A stretch of DNA of 37,793 nucleotides from positions 1 through 37,793 of the forward strand of contig JAFPME010000004.1 in the NCBI GenBank assembly GCA_017402445.1, in the 5' to 3' direction. Source of the stretch: Prevotella sp. (GTDB taxonomy: Bacteria; Bacteroidota; Bacteroidia; Bacteroidales; Bacteroidaceae). Shown here piece by piece: positions 16,931-25,140 of the stretch (positions are counted from its first letter, which is position 1; every line of letters begins with the position of its first letter). The notes below the pieces were generated by a model. That model had not been told where the DNA came from, ran no database searches, and saw nothing but the letters and a program-made list of their open reading frames with translations. The position numbers were made by a program, and so were the translations under genes.

Positions 16931-18805
16931 ATGAAAAAACCGCTCGTTTCAATAGCTTTTGCTTTCACACTGTGTGCTTCCGCCTCTGCCACCAACCACA
17001 GCATGGTCACTGATTCTGTAGCAGCAGACAACAATCTGGATGCTATCTCCGACGCCGTCAGCGCTGAAAAGCAACTGTCAGCTGACGAAGATACCCGACT
17101 GACAGAAAGCGAGGGACTGCCCAAATGGGCCACTTCGCCGACAGGTCCGGGTGAAAAGAAGCTCCCGCTGTCTCTTGTCATGAAATCAGCCAGTGCACCC
17201 ACAAGTGCCCCGAAGATTGACCTGGACCTCTTCAAAATGAAAACGAACCCCGGCGTGAAACCCTATCGGTTCCTCGACGACGTGTCGTTCGTCGGCATCC
17301 CTCTTTTTATTGCCGGTGCAGCCATCAAGGGCGAGAAGAAGTCGTTCCGACAGAACTACAGCGACGCACAGGCTAACACACGATTGCTGAAGTCGTTCAA
17401 GACGCACATCGACGACTACACACAGTTCTTCGGACCGGCAATGACTGTGGGACTGAAGATCGGCGGCGTGGAGGGACGCAGCAGCTGGCCGCGCCTGCTG
17501 GCCAGTGCCGGCTTGTCGTATGCGCTGATGGCGGGCTTCGTAAACAGCATCAAATACACGGCAAGCGAGATACGCCCCGACGGTTCCACGGCCAACTCGT
17601 GGCCCTCGGGCCATACGGCCACATCGTTTGTCGGTGCCACGCTGCTCCACAAAGAGTATGGACTGACACGCTCGCCCTGGTATTCGGTGGCTGGCTACGG
17701 CGTAGCCACGGCCACGGGTGTGATGCGCGTGCTGAATAACCGCCACTGGGTGTCGGACGTGCTCTCGGGAGCAGGCATCGGTATTCTCTCCACCGAGCTG
17801 GGCTATGCCATCGGCGACTTGCTCTTCAAGGAGAAAGGACTGCTGCGCAACGACTTCGAGGACACGAGCGAAAACCCTTCGTTCTTCGGTATATCGATGG
17901 GTATGTCGCTCGGTTCGAAAGAACTGGAGTTTTTGGAGAGCGACAATGTCGACAATTTTTCCTTCTTTGACGACGATCAAATCAACTCAACCGCCTGCAA
18001 TGTGGACTTCCACACGGCCACCTCGGTCGATGCCGAGGGTGCCTACTTCTTCAACAAGTATGTGGGTGTGGGCGGAAGGCTGCGCGTCAGGGCCATGACG
18101 GCAAAGGACTGGAAGGAAGACCCTAACGAGACCGATGCAACCTACTCCGGATTCATGATGTCGCCCCTTATTTATACTTTGGTTACTCCAGAAACATACC
18201 CGACCATGGAGGAAGAGAACGCCGCGACCAGATTGGAACAAGGCGTGCAGTCGTGCAACTACACCATCGTGAGCGACCACCTCACCGAGTTCTTAGCCAG
18301 CGTGGGTCTCTATTTCAACATTCCGCTGAGCAAGCGTTTCGCCCTTGGCACAAAGGCTCTCGTGGGACGTTCCATCATGCAGGATCTGGAAGTAGACGCG
18401 CATTTCAAGGGCAAGAAGTTTGGCATCAACAGCCATGTGGAGATCAACGACATGAATCCCTTCGATACCAATATCGTACTAAGTAACCTGAAGGATGAGG
18501 GTGAATACGATGCACAGTGGCCCATGTTAACGCTGGCCGGTAACAGCTCGAGCACCCTGGGCACTGGCCTGTCGCTGACCTACCAGTACAAGTCGAACTT
18601 CTCGTGGAAACTGTTCGTCGACTACGACTATTCGAGGAAGACCTACACATTGACCTATGACCCGTTGCACTACTTAGAATACGTCAGCGGCGACATGACT
18701 GCCATCTACAACCTCTTGGGCGGCGAAACCGATCCCGAGGTGTACCGCATAAAGAAGAACATGCACTACTTCACCATCGGCGGCACGTTCGCCATCAACC
18801 TGTAA
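16931..18805 (+). CDS. Secreted PAP2 phosphatase with barrel-like C-terminal half
   Basis: The 624-residue protein has a signal peptide (MKKPLVSIAFAFTLCASASA) and a Ser/Thr-rich spacer. A complete PAP2 active site follows: Lys208-x6-Arg215-Pro216, PSGH with His228, and RVLNNRHWVSD with His272 and Asp276. From about residue 330 to the end are alternating strands (GAYFFNKYVGVGGRLRVRAM, FLASVGLYFNIPL, FALGTKALVG, LSLTYQYKS), ending HYFTIGGTFAINL, as in an outer-membrane barrel. The likely role is dephosphorylating a lipid or small phosphate at the outer membrane; that is inference. It is first in an operon, 15 bases before the phosphatase/HATPase gene. Confidence 0.85.
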   Translation: MKKPLVSIAFAFTLCASASATNHSMVTDSVAADNNLDAISDAVSAEKQLSADEDTRLTESEGLPKWATSPTGPGEKKLPLSLVMKSASAPTSAPKIDLDLFKMKTNPGVKPYRFLDDVSFVGIPLFIAGAAIKGEKKSFRQNYSDAQANTRLLKSFKTHIDDYTQFFGPAMTVGLKIGGVEGRSSWPRLLASAGLSYALMAGFVNSIKYTASEIRPDGSTANSWPSGHTATSFVGATLLHKEYGLTRSPWYSVAGYGVATATGVMRVLNNRHWVSDVLSGAGIGILSTELGYAIGDLLFKEKGLLRNDFEDTSENPSFFGISMGMSLGSKELEFLESDNVDNFSFFDDDQINSTACNVDFHTATSVDAEGAYFFNKYVGVGGRLRVRAMTAKDWKEDPNETDATYSGFMMSPLIYTLVTPETYPTMEEENAATRLEQGVQSCNYTIVSDHLTEFLASVGLYFNIPLSKRFALGTKALVGRSIMQDLEVDAHFKGKKFGINSHVEINDMNPFDTNIVLSNLKDEGEYDAQWPMLTLAGNSSSTLGTGLSLTYQYKSNFSWKLFVDYDYSRKTYTLTYDPLHYLEYVSGDMTAIYNLLGGETDPEVYRIKKNMHYFTIGGTFAINL

Positions 18806-18820
18806 GCAACTCTTACGTAC

Positions 18821-21070
18821 ATGAATAAAAAAGGGTGGGAACGCATCGTCAGGTCTGTGCAGGCTCGTTCGGGCCTGCTCATCGTCATCTTGGCAGCTGC
18901 TTTGGTGGAGCTGGTGAGCGTGGTGCAGTATCTATATGCTCGCGAAGGCATCCGCCAGGAGGTGCAGCAAAGAGCCGAGAACGAACTGCGCATGAAGAGT
19001 CTGGAAATCAAGAACATGATGACCTCGGTGGAGGTGGCCTTGCAGAACATGGCATGGGCGGTGGAACAGAACATCGACCGGCCGGAGCAAGCCGCAGAGA
19101 TGTGTCGCCGCATCGTCAGAAACAACCCTCAGATTGCGGGTTGCGGATTGGCTTTCGTGGCCGACTACTTCCCCCAGCGCGGCCGTTGGTGCGAACTCTA
19201 CACCCTCGGTATCGGCGACGGTGAGGCCGGGGCTGTGCAGCAAATAGGTTCGGCCGACCACGACTATCTCAAGGCAGAGTGGTTCACTGTGCCGATAGAG
19301 ACAGGCAAAGGCTACTGGAGCGAGCCCTACTACGACAATGCCGGAGCAAAGGCCCTGCTCTGCAGCTATTCCCTCCCCGTGCATGACCGGAAAGGGCAAA
19401 CGGTGGCCGTCATCGGTGCTGACCTGCCGCTGGAGTGGATCAGCGGGGTCATTGCACGTACGAAGACACTGAAATCGTCGTATAACCTCTTGTTGAGCCG
19501 TACCGGAAAGCTGATTGCTTGTCCTGAAGACAGTTTGGTGATGAGACGCACTGTGCAAGAGGCGACACGCGGCATGAACGACACAATGGCTCAGGTGGTA
19601 AACCGCAGGATGATGGGCGGGGAGCACGGACAGGCCGTGGTCTACGACAACGATGGTAACAAGAATATCGTGTTCTTCGCACCCGTGGAGAACGAAACAG
19701 GATGGTCAATGTCGGTGGTTTGTTCCGACAAGGAAATCTATAGCAGCCTGCACCAGATGGGGCTGAAACTGCTGATACTGATGATACTGGGACTTTCGCT
19801 GCTCGCCTTCATCATCTACCGGATGGGGCGCAGCTTCAAGCGGTTGCAGGAAGCAAATGCTGAAAAAGAACGCATCGCCAGCGAGCTGCATATCGCCAAC
19901 GGCATACAGATGGGCATGGTGCCGAAAGTATTCCCACCCTACCCCGACCGCGACGACATGAGCGTCTATGCCACCATGAAACCTGCCAAGGAAGTGGGTG
20001 GCGACCTGTACGACTTCTACATCCGCGACGAGAAACTGTTTTTCTGCGTTGGTGACGTCAGTGGGAAGGGTGTTCCGGCTTCGCTTGTAATGGCCGTCAC
20101 GCGCAGCATGTTCCGCATTGTCTCCAATCATGAATCAGCCCCAGAGCGCATCGTGCGCGCACTGAACGATACGGTGAACGAGACCAACGAAACAAACATG
20201 TTCGTAACACTGTTTGTCGGCGTACTCGACCTGCCCACAGGCCGACTGCGCTATTGCAACGCAGGCCACTGCCCGCCCTTCGTCATCGGGAAGGACTGGC
20301 AGCAACCACTGAACGTAGACACAAACGTACCGATCGGCATTGTAGAAAACTGGAAATACACCGCACAGGAAACGACACTGAAAACAAACACAACCATTTT
20401 CACCTACACCGACGGTGTGCTGGAGGCCGAAAATGCAGAATACGAACAGTTCGGAGAGCAACGCATGCACATGACAATCGACAGCATGCCGGCCAACGAG
20501 CGCACACAACCGGAAGAACTCATCATGGAAATGACGAAAAGAGTGGAACAATTCACCGACGGAATGAAACAGAACGACGACCTGACAATGCTCGCCATTC
20601 TGTTCAACAAAACAACGATGGCCGAACGACTCCAGCGCAGTATTACGCTGCCCAACGACATAGAGACCATTCCTCAGCTTCAAACCTTCGTCGAGGAACT
20701 GGGCGAAGAACTTCATTTAGACGACTCAACCGTCATGAACCTGAACCTCGCGCTGGAAGAAGCCGTTGTGAACGTCATGAACTATGCCTATCCGCCGGAA
20801 ATAAAAGGAGACGTCACCATCAAAGCTGAAGCCAACGATGTGAGACTGAAGTTCACCATCTGCGACAGCGGAACACCCTTCGACCCGACCGCCATCGCAG
20901 ATGCCGACACCACACTCTCAACCGAAGAACGCCCCATCGGCGGTCTGGGCATCTTCATGGTTCGCCAGATTATGGACTCGATCAACTACGAACGCGTCGA
21001 CGGACAGAACATCCTGTCACTGAGGAAGAAACTGCCGAACGACGGAGTTACATCACAACCACAACAATAA
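18821..21070 (+). CDS. Sensor-SpoIIE phosphatase-HATPase fusion (partner switching)
   Basis: This 749-residue protein combines both opposing activities of a partner switch. Order: a membrane span near residues 20-40; a periplasmic dCache-like sensor to about 305 (PQIAGCGLAFVADYFP, HDYLKAEWF, GYWSEPYYD); a second span near 311-330; a short linker with no clear HAMP; a PP2C/SpoIIE phosphatase (VGGD at 392-395, GDVSGKG, TYTDGVLEAEN, QNDDLTMLAI); and from about 605 an anti-sigma-type HATPase (ALEEAVVNVMNYAY, DSGTPFDP, GGLGIFMVRQI). By family, the phosphatase dephosphorylates and the HATPase phosphorylates a STAS-domain partner. That partner is probably the STAS gene starting 8 bases later. Confidence 0.92.
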   Translation: MNKKGWERIVRSVQARSGLLIVILAAALVELVSVVQYLYAREGIRQEVQQRAENELRMKSLEIKNMMTSVEVALQNMAWAVEQNIDRPEQAAEMCRRIVRNNPQIAGCGLAFVADYFPQRGRWCELYTLGIGDGEAGAVQQIGSADHDYLKAEWFTVPIETGKGYWSEPYYDNAGAKALLCSYSLPVHDRKGQTVAVIGADLPLEWISGVIARTKTLKSSYNLLLSRTGKLIACPEDSLVMRRTVQEATRGMNDTMAQVVNRRMMGGEHGQAVVYDNDGNKNIVFFAPVENETGWSMSVVCSDKEIYSSLHQMGLKLLILMILGLSLLAFIIYRMGRSFKRLQEANAEKERIASELHIANGIQMGMVPKVFPPYPDRDDMSVYATMKPAKEVGGDLYDFYIRDEKLFFCVGDVSGKGVPASLVMAVTRSMFRIVSNHESAPERIVRALNDTVNETNETNMFVTLFVGVLDLPTGRLRYCNAGHCPPFVIGKDWQQPLNVDTNVPIGIVENWKYTAQETTLKTNTTIFTYTDGVLEAENAEYEQFGEQRMHMTIDSMPANERTQPEELIMEMTKRVEQFTDGMKQNDDLTMLAILFNKTTMAERLQRSITLPNDIETIPQLQTFVEELGEELHLDDSTVMNLNLALEEAVVNVMNYAYPPEIKGDVTIKAEANDVRLKFTICDSGTPFDPTAIADADTTLSTEERPIGGLGIFMVRQIMDSINYERVDGQNILSLRKKLPNDGVTSQPQQ

Positions 21071-21078
21071 AGAAAGAA

Positions 21079-21384
21079 ATGGAAACAGAAATCAAAGAAA
21101 AGGATGGGAAACTGTACGTAAAATTCACAGGAAGGCTCGACACGTCGGCTGCTTCCCGCGTGGAGAACGATATCAAGCAGCTGAACAGCACTCTGGAACG
21201 CGACATCGTACTCGACTGTGCCGACCTGGTATACATCTCATCGAGCGGACTTCGCATCTTTCTCGGCATCCTGAAGAGTGCCAAAAGCAAGAACCTGCAC
21301 GCCTACATCCAGAATTTGACCCCCGAAGTGGAAAAGATTTTCAAGATGACGGGCTTCATCAACCTCTTCGAAAGCCTTGATTAA
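21079..21384 (+). CDS. STAS-domain anti-sigma-factor antagonist, module 1
   Basis: The 101-residue protein is a single STAS domain: GRLDTSAASRVENDI, DIVLDCADLVYISSSGLRIFL and MTGFINLFES. The phospho-acceptor by analogy with SpoIIAA/RsbV is Ser56 in YISSSGLR. It lies 8 bases after the phosphatase/HATPase fusion and is almost certainly its substrate. No sigma factor is encoded nearby, so the downstream target is unknown. It is last in the operon and is followed by two hairpins. Confidence 0.93.
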   Translation: METEIKEKDGKLYVKFTGRLDTSAASRVENDIKQLNSTLERDIVLDCADLVYISSSGLRIFLGILKSAKSKNLHAYIQNLTPEVEKIFKMTGFINLFESLD

Positions 21385-21493
21385 GCAGACCGGCACTGCC
21401 CTTCGGCCAGACAGCCACAAATAGTAACGGTTTGTTGCGAAAAAGCATCAGCCTGTTGAAAAGACAGCAAGACATCACGCACTCACACGACAA

Positions 21494-21529
21494 CTGGAAC
21501 AAATTCCTCCACGGAGCCACTTGTTCCAG
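21494..21529. terminator. Hairpin after the STAS operon
   Basis: CTGGAACAA (21494-21502) and TTGTTCCAG (21521-21529) form a perfect 9-bp stem with an 18-base loop. No T-run follows directly, though T-rich sequence begins at about 21540. It may be a terminator or a 3'-end stabilising structure. Confidence 0.5.
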
Positions 21530-21568
21530 CGGTGGATGATGTTTTTACTTTTTACATTAGACCCATGA

Positions 21569-21596
21569 CTTCGTCGGTTTCGTCGGACCGACGAAG
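21569..21596. repeat. Inverted repeat between STAS gene and metG
   Basis: CTTCGTCGG (21569-21577) and CCGACGAAG (21588-21596) form a 9-bp stem. TTCGTCGG is repeated within the loop, so the same right arm can pair with either left copy. It could be part of the termination region or an operator near the metG promoter. Apart from this and the hairpin above, I see nothing in 21385-21647. Confidence 0.5.
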
Positions 21597-21647
21597 CGCT
21601 TGTGATTGAACGTAAGCGGGGCGACGACCGAAAAAAAAGGAGGTTTG

Positions 21648-21679
21648 TTTCGTAAAGTCAGATTTTTACAGTAATTTTG
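21648..21679 (+). promoter_or_regulatory. Promoter of metG
   Basis: TTTC (21648-21651), a 20-base spacer and TAATTTTG (21672-21679) fit the Bacteroidetes promoter pattern. The short leader (about 20 bases) leaves no room for a T-box or riboswitch between transcription start and ATG 21705. Confidence 0.65.
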
Positions 21680-21704
21680 CATCCAAAATTAATCATTAAA
21701 AACA

Positions 21705-23771
21705 ATGGAACAAAAGAAGTATAAGAGAACAACCGTGACCTCAGCACTGCCCTACGCCAACGGCGGTGTCCACATCGGCCACCTGGCAGGCGTCTACGTG
21801 CCGGCCGACATCTACGTGAGATACCTCCGCCTGAAGAAAGAAGAAGTGATGTTCATCGGAGGCAGCGACGAGCACGGCGTACCCATCACCATACGGGCCC
21901 GGAAGGAAGGCATCACGCCGCAAGCCGTAGTCGACCGCTACCACAAAATGATCAAGGACTCGTTCGAAGAGTTCGGCATTTCATTCGATGTCTACAGCCG
22001 TACCACCTCGGAAACACACCACCAGTTTGCGGCCGAATGGTTCCGCAAGCTCTACGACGAGGGCAAGCTGACCGAAGAAACCACCACACAGCTCTACGAC
22101 GAAGAAGCCAAGCAGTTCCTGGCCGACCGCTACGTGACCGGCGAATGTCCCCACTGCCATAACGAAGGAGCCTACGGCGACCAGTGCGAGAAGTGTGGAC
22201 GTGACCTTTCACCCACCGAGCTCATCAACCCGAAGTCGACTATCAGCGGCTCGACGCCCGTCCTGAAGGAGACAAAGAACTGGTATCTACCCCTGAACGA
22301 ATATCAGGAGTGGCTCAAGCAGTGGATTCTTGAGGGTCACAAGGAATGGAGACCGAACGTGTACGGACAATGCAAGTCGTGGCTTGACATGGATTTGCAG
22401 CCGCGAGCCATGACGCGCGACTTGGACTGGGGCATTCCCGTACCGGTGGAAGGCGCCGACGGAAAGGTGCTCTACGTGTGGTTCGACGCACCCATCGGCT
22501 ACGTGTCGAACACCAAAGAGCTTTGCGAGCGTGAACCCGAGCGCTGGGGCTCGTGGCAGAAATGGTGGCAGGACGAAGATACGCGTCTCGTACACTTCAT
22601 CGGTAAGGACAACATCGTGTTCCACTGCATCATTTTCCCAGTCATGATGAAAGCCCACGGCAAGTACATCATGCCGGACAACGTTCCTGCCAACGAGTTC
22701 CTGAACTTGGAAAACGACAAAATATCCACGTCGCGAAACTGGGCTATCTGGCTCCATGAGTATCTCGTCGACTTCCCGGGCAAGCAGGACGTGCTGCGCT
22801 ACGTACTGACAGCCAACGCTCCGGAAACAAAAGACAACAACTTCACGTGGCGCGACTTCCAGGACCGCAACAACAACGAGCTCGTGGCCGTCTACGGCAA
22901 CTTCGTCAACAGAGCCCTTCAACTGACAAAGAAGTACTGGAACGGCGTGGTACCTGCTTGCGGCGAACTGCTCGACGTGGACAAGGCCGCACTTGAAGAG
23001 TTCAAGGACGTGAAGCAGAAAGTGGAGGCACTGCTCGACCAGTTCAAGTTCCGTGACGCTCAGTTCGAAGCAATGAACCTCGCACGCATCGGCAACCGCT
23101 ATATCACCGAGTGCGAGCCGTGGAAAGTATGGAAAACAGACGCCAAGCGCTGCGAGACCATCCTGAACATCTGCCTGCAACTGACAGCCAATCTGGCCAT
23201 CGCCTTCGAACCGTTCCTGCCTTTCTCGTCGAAACGCCTGCGCGAAATGCTCAACATGGACACCTTTGAATGGAACCAGCTCGGCAGCACCGACCTGCTG
23301 ACACCAGGACATCAGCTGGGCGAACCGGCACTGCTTTTCGAAAAAATTGAGGATGACGCCATTCAGGCACAGCTCGACCGACTGGAGCGCATCCGTCAGC
23401 AGAATCAGGCCGCAGCCTTCAAGGCCGCTCCGGTGAAAGAAAACGTGGACTTTGAAACGTTTGAGAAGCTCGACATCCGCGTCGGACTGGTCAAGGACTG
23501 CCAGCGTGTGAAGAAGTCGAAGAAACTTCTGCAGTTCACTATCGACGACGGCACCGGCACCGACCGCACCATCTGCTCAGGCATCGCCGCCTTCTATGAG
23601 CACCCCGAAGAGCTCATCGGCAAGCGAATCCTCTTCGTGGCCAACTTCGCACCGCGCAAGATGATGGGCATCGAAAGCCAAGGCATGATTCTCTCAGCCG
23701 TGGATTTCGACGAGTCGCTCAGCGTTGTCACCACCACTAAGGACGTGAAACCCGGCAGTCAGGTAGGATAA
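21705..23771 (+). CDS. metG: Methionyl-tRNA synthetase
   Basis: It charges tRNA-Met and initiator tRNA with methionine. The 688-residue protein carries HIGH at residues 23-26, a zinc knuckle Cys148/Cys151/Cys161/Cys164 in the connective domain, and KISTS (339-343) as its KMSKS loop. A C-terminal EMAP-II/OB-fold tRNA-binding domain (from [15 protein letters not shown] to the end) provides extra tRNA affinity and dimerisation, as in the long bacterial form. The Ile/Thr substitutions in KMSKS are common in Bacteroidetes. It is followed by a pair of alternative hairpins before the CHASE2 gene. Confidence 0.97.
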   Translation: MEQKKYKRTTVTSALPYANGGVHIGHLAGVYVPADIYVRYLRLKKEEVMFIGGSDEHGVPITIRARKEGITPQAVVDRYHKMIKDSFEEFGISFDVYSRTTSETHHQFAAEWFRKLYDEGKLTEETTTQLYDEEAKQFLADRYVTGECPHCHNEGAYGDQCEKCGRDLSPTELINPKSTISGSTPVLKETKNWYLPLNEYQEWLKQWILEGHKEWRPNVYGQCKSWLDMDLQPRAMTRDLDWGIPVPVEGADGKVLYVWFDAPIGYVSNTKELCEREPERWGSWQKWWQDEDTRLVHFIGKDNIVFHCIIFPVMMKAHGKYIMPDNVPANEFLNLENDKISTSRNWAIWLHEYLVDFPGKQDVLRYVLTANAPETKDNNFTWRDFQDRNNNELVAVYGNFVNRALQLTKKYWNGVVPACGELLDVDKAALEEFKDVKQKVEALLDQFKFRDAQFEAMNLARIGNRYITECEPWKVWKTDAKRCETILNICLQLTANLAIAFEPFLPFSSKRLREMLNMDTFEWNQLGSTDLLTPGHQLGEPALLFEKIEDDAIQAQLDRLERIRQQNQAAAFKAAPVKENVDFETFEKLDIRVGLVKDCQRVKKSKKLLQFTIDDGTGTDRTICSGIAAFYEHPEELIGKRILFVANFAPRKMMGIESQGMILSAVDFDESLSVVTTTKDVKPGSQVG

Positions 23772-23797
23772 TTAACTGCACAGACAGCCCCTCACTC

Positions 23798-23851
23798 AGC
23801 TCCCGAAGGAGCTTTATATAGCCAGTAGCAATGCTGATGAAGCTCCTTCGG
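23798..23851 (+). promoter_or_regulatory. Mutually exclusive hairpins upstream of the CHASE2-caspase cassette
   Basis: AGCTCC (23798-23803) and GGAGCT (23808-23813) form a tight hairpin with a CGAA loop. The overlapping CCGAAGGAGCTT (23803-23814) pairs perfectly over 12 bp with AAGCTCCTTCGG (23840-23851). The two structures share bases and cannot coexist. No T-run follows either stem, so a translational or stability switch, or processing site, is as likely as an attenuator. An AGGAGG-like segment lies just downstream but about 20 bases before ATG 23889. Confidence 0.55.
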
Positions 23852-23888
23852 ATGCTGAAAAGGAGGGATTCGTAAACAAGAGAAGAGC

Positions 23889-25106
23889 ATGACAGAACGG
23901 ATTCGGAACTTCTTACTGCGCCCTTTGTCCATGGGTTGTCGTCAGCTCAAGGGCAAACTGGCCCTCTCGGCGTTCAGGGAGCACGTCTTCGTGTGCATCA
24001 TCGTGCTGCTCTTCATGGTTATTCTCGCCGCGCTGTCACTCAATCTCAGCATCTTCAGCCCCTTCCGGCAAGCTTTCGACGACTTCTCCATCACCGATGT
24101 CTACTACACTATCCAGCGAACTGACAACAACGTAGAGTGGAGCAACGACATAACCATCGTGGACATCACCGACCAGCACAGCCGGTCGGACATCGCACGC
24201 ACACTGACGCAGGTGGCCGAATGCAAGCCGAAGCAGGTGGTCATCGACCTCATCTTCGCTTCACCCGGCGAACAACCGCTTGCCGACGATTCGCTCGTGC
24301 GGGCCATTGACGCCCTTCCCGACAAGGTTCTCGCCATGAAGCTCACCGACTACGACCCTGAAAAATCTTCCTTCACGGCTTGCGTGCATTCGTTCTTCTG
24401 TCCGCCTGACGCACCTTACAACGGTTTCGTCAATCTACCCAAGAGCATCAACAGCGGAGTGCTGCGGACGTTCAGCATGTTTGAAACCTTTCAGGGAGAC
24501 ACCGTGCAAGCCCTCGCACCCCTTGCTTGTAGCAAATCGGGGCTAAAGACGCCCTCGCTGCAACCACGCGAAAGAATCATAGCCTTCAACAACGTACAGT
24601 TCCCCGTCGTCAGATACGACTCCATTGCGCAACTCAAGGGGCTGCTCACCGGCAAGATTGTCTTTGTCGGTGCAGTTCACGAGGAATCCGACATGCACAT
24701 CACACCCATCGGAAAGCGCCCCGGAACCGAAATACAGGCACACATCATGCAGACCTGCATTTCGCATCCGCACATCAAGACGACCGGCACATGGTTCTCT
24801 GTCTGTCTGGCTGCCCTGTTGTGTCTTCTTTCAGCATGGATAGGACACAAGATTCAGAAAAGATTCCCACTCATGTACCTCTATTGGCTTCAGGGCTACT
24901 ACTTTCTGCTCTCCGCACTGCTTGTCTGGATTGGCTTCATCTGCTACGTCAAGTTCGACCTGTACATCAAAATGACGATTCCCTTCGTCGCTATGGCACT
25001 GGTAGAACAAGCACGTCTTCACTACAAATGGATCATCTCCTACGGCAAGGCGCACCCAGAAAAGAAGTGGCTCAGCCGTCTGACGCAAAAGTCCATCTAT
25101 GCCTGA
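23889..25106 (+). CDS. CHASE2-domain membrane sensor protein
   Basis: The 405-residue protein has an N-terminal membrane span (about residues 34-54), a long extracytoplasmic CHASE2 domain (TIVDITDQHS, VVIDLIFASPGE, GKIVFVGAVHEESDMHITPIGKRPGTEIQAHIMQ) and a C-terminal group of three spans. There is no kinase, cyclase or other output domain, only a short basic tail after the last span. CHASE2 is an extracellular sensor domain normally fused to such outputs, so this protein probably signals through a partner. It opens a tightly packed cassette with a caspase-like gene 34 bases downstream. Confidence 0.88.
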   Translation: MTERIRNFLLRPLSMGCRQLKGKLALSAFREHVFVCIIVLLFMVILAALSLNLSIFSPFRQAFDDFSITDVYYTIQRTDNNVEWSNDITIVDITDQHSRSDIARTLTQVAECKPKQVVIDLIFASPGEQPLADDSLVRAIDALPDKVLAMKLTDYDPEKSSFTACVHSFFCPPDAPYNGFVNLPKSINSGVLRTFSMFETFQGDTVQALAPLACSKSGLKTPSLQPRERIIAFNNVQFPVVRYDSIAQLKGLLTGKIVFVGAVHEESDMHITPIGKRPGTEIQAHIMQTCISHPHIKTTGTWFSVCLAALLCLLSAWIGHKIQKRFPLMYLYWLQGYYFLLSALLVWIGFICYVKFDLYIKMTIPFVAMALVEQARLHYKWIISYGKAHPEKKWLSRLTQKSIYA

Positions 25107-25140
25107 CTGATTCATAAGCTCAAAACGTTACCCGACCATT

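Noticed and set aside
23772-23888. A simple terminator after metG
   Set aside because: The stems are strong but no T-run follows either one, so I describe the structure as an alternative-hairpin element instead.
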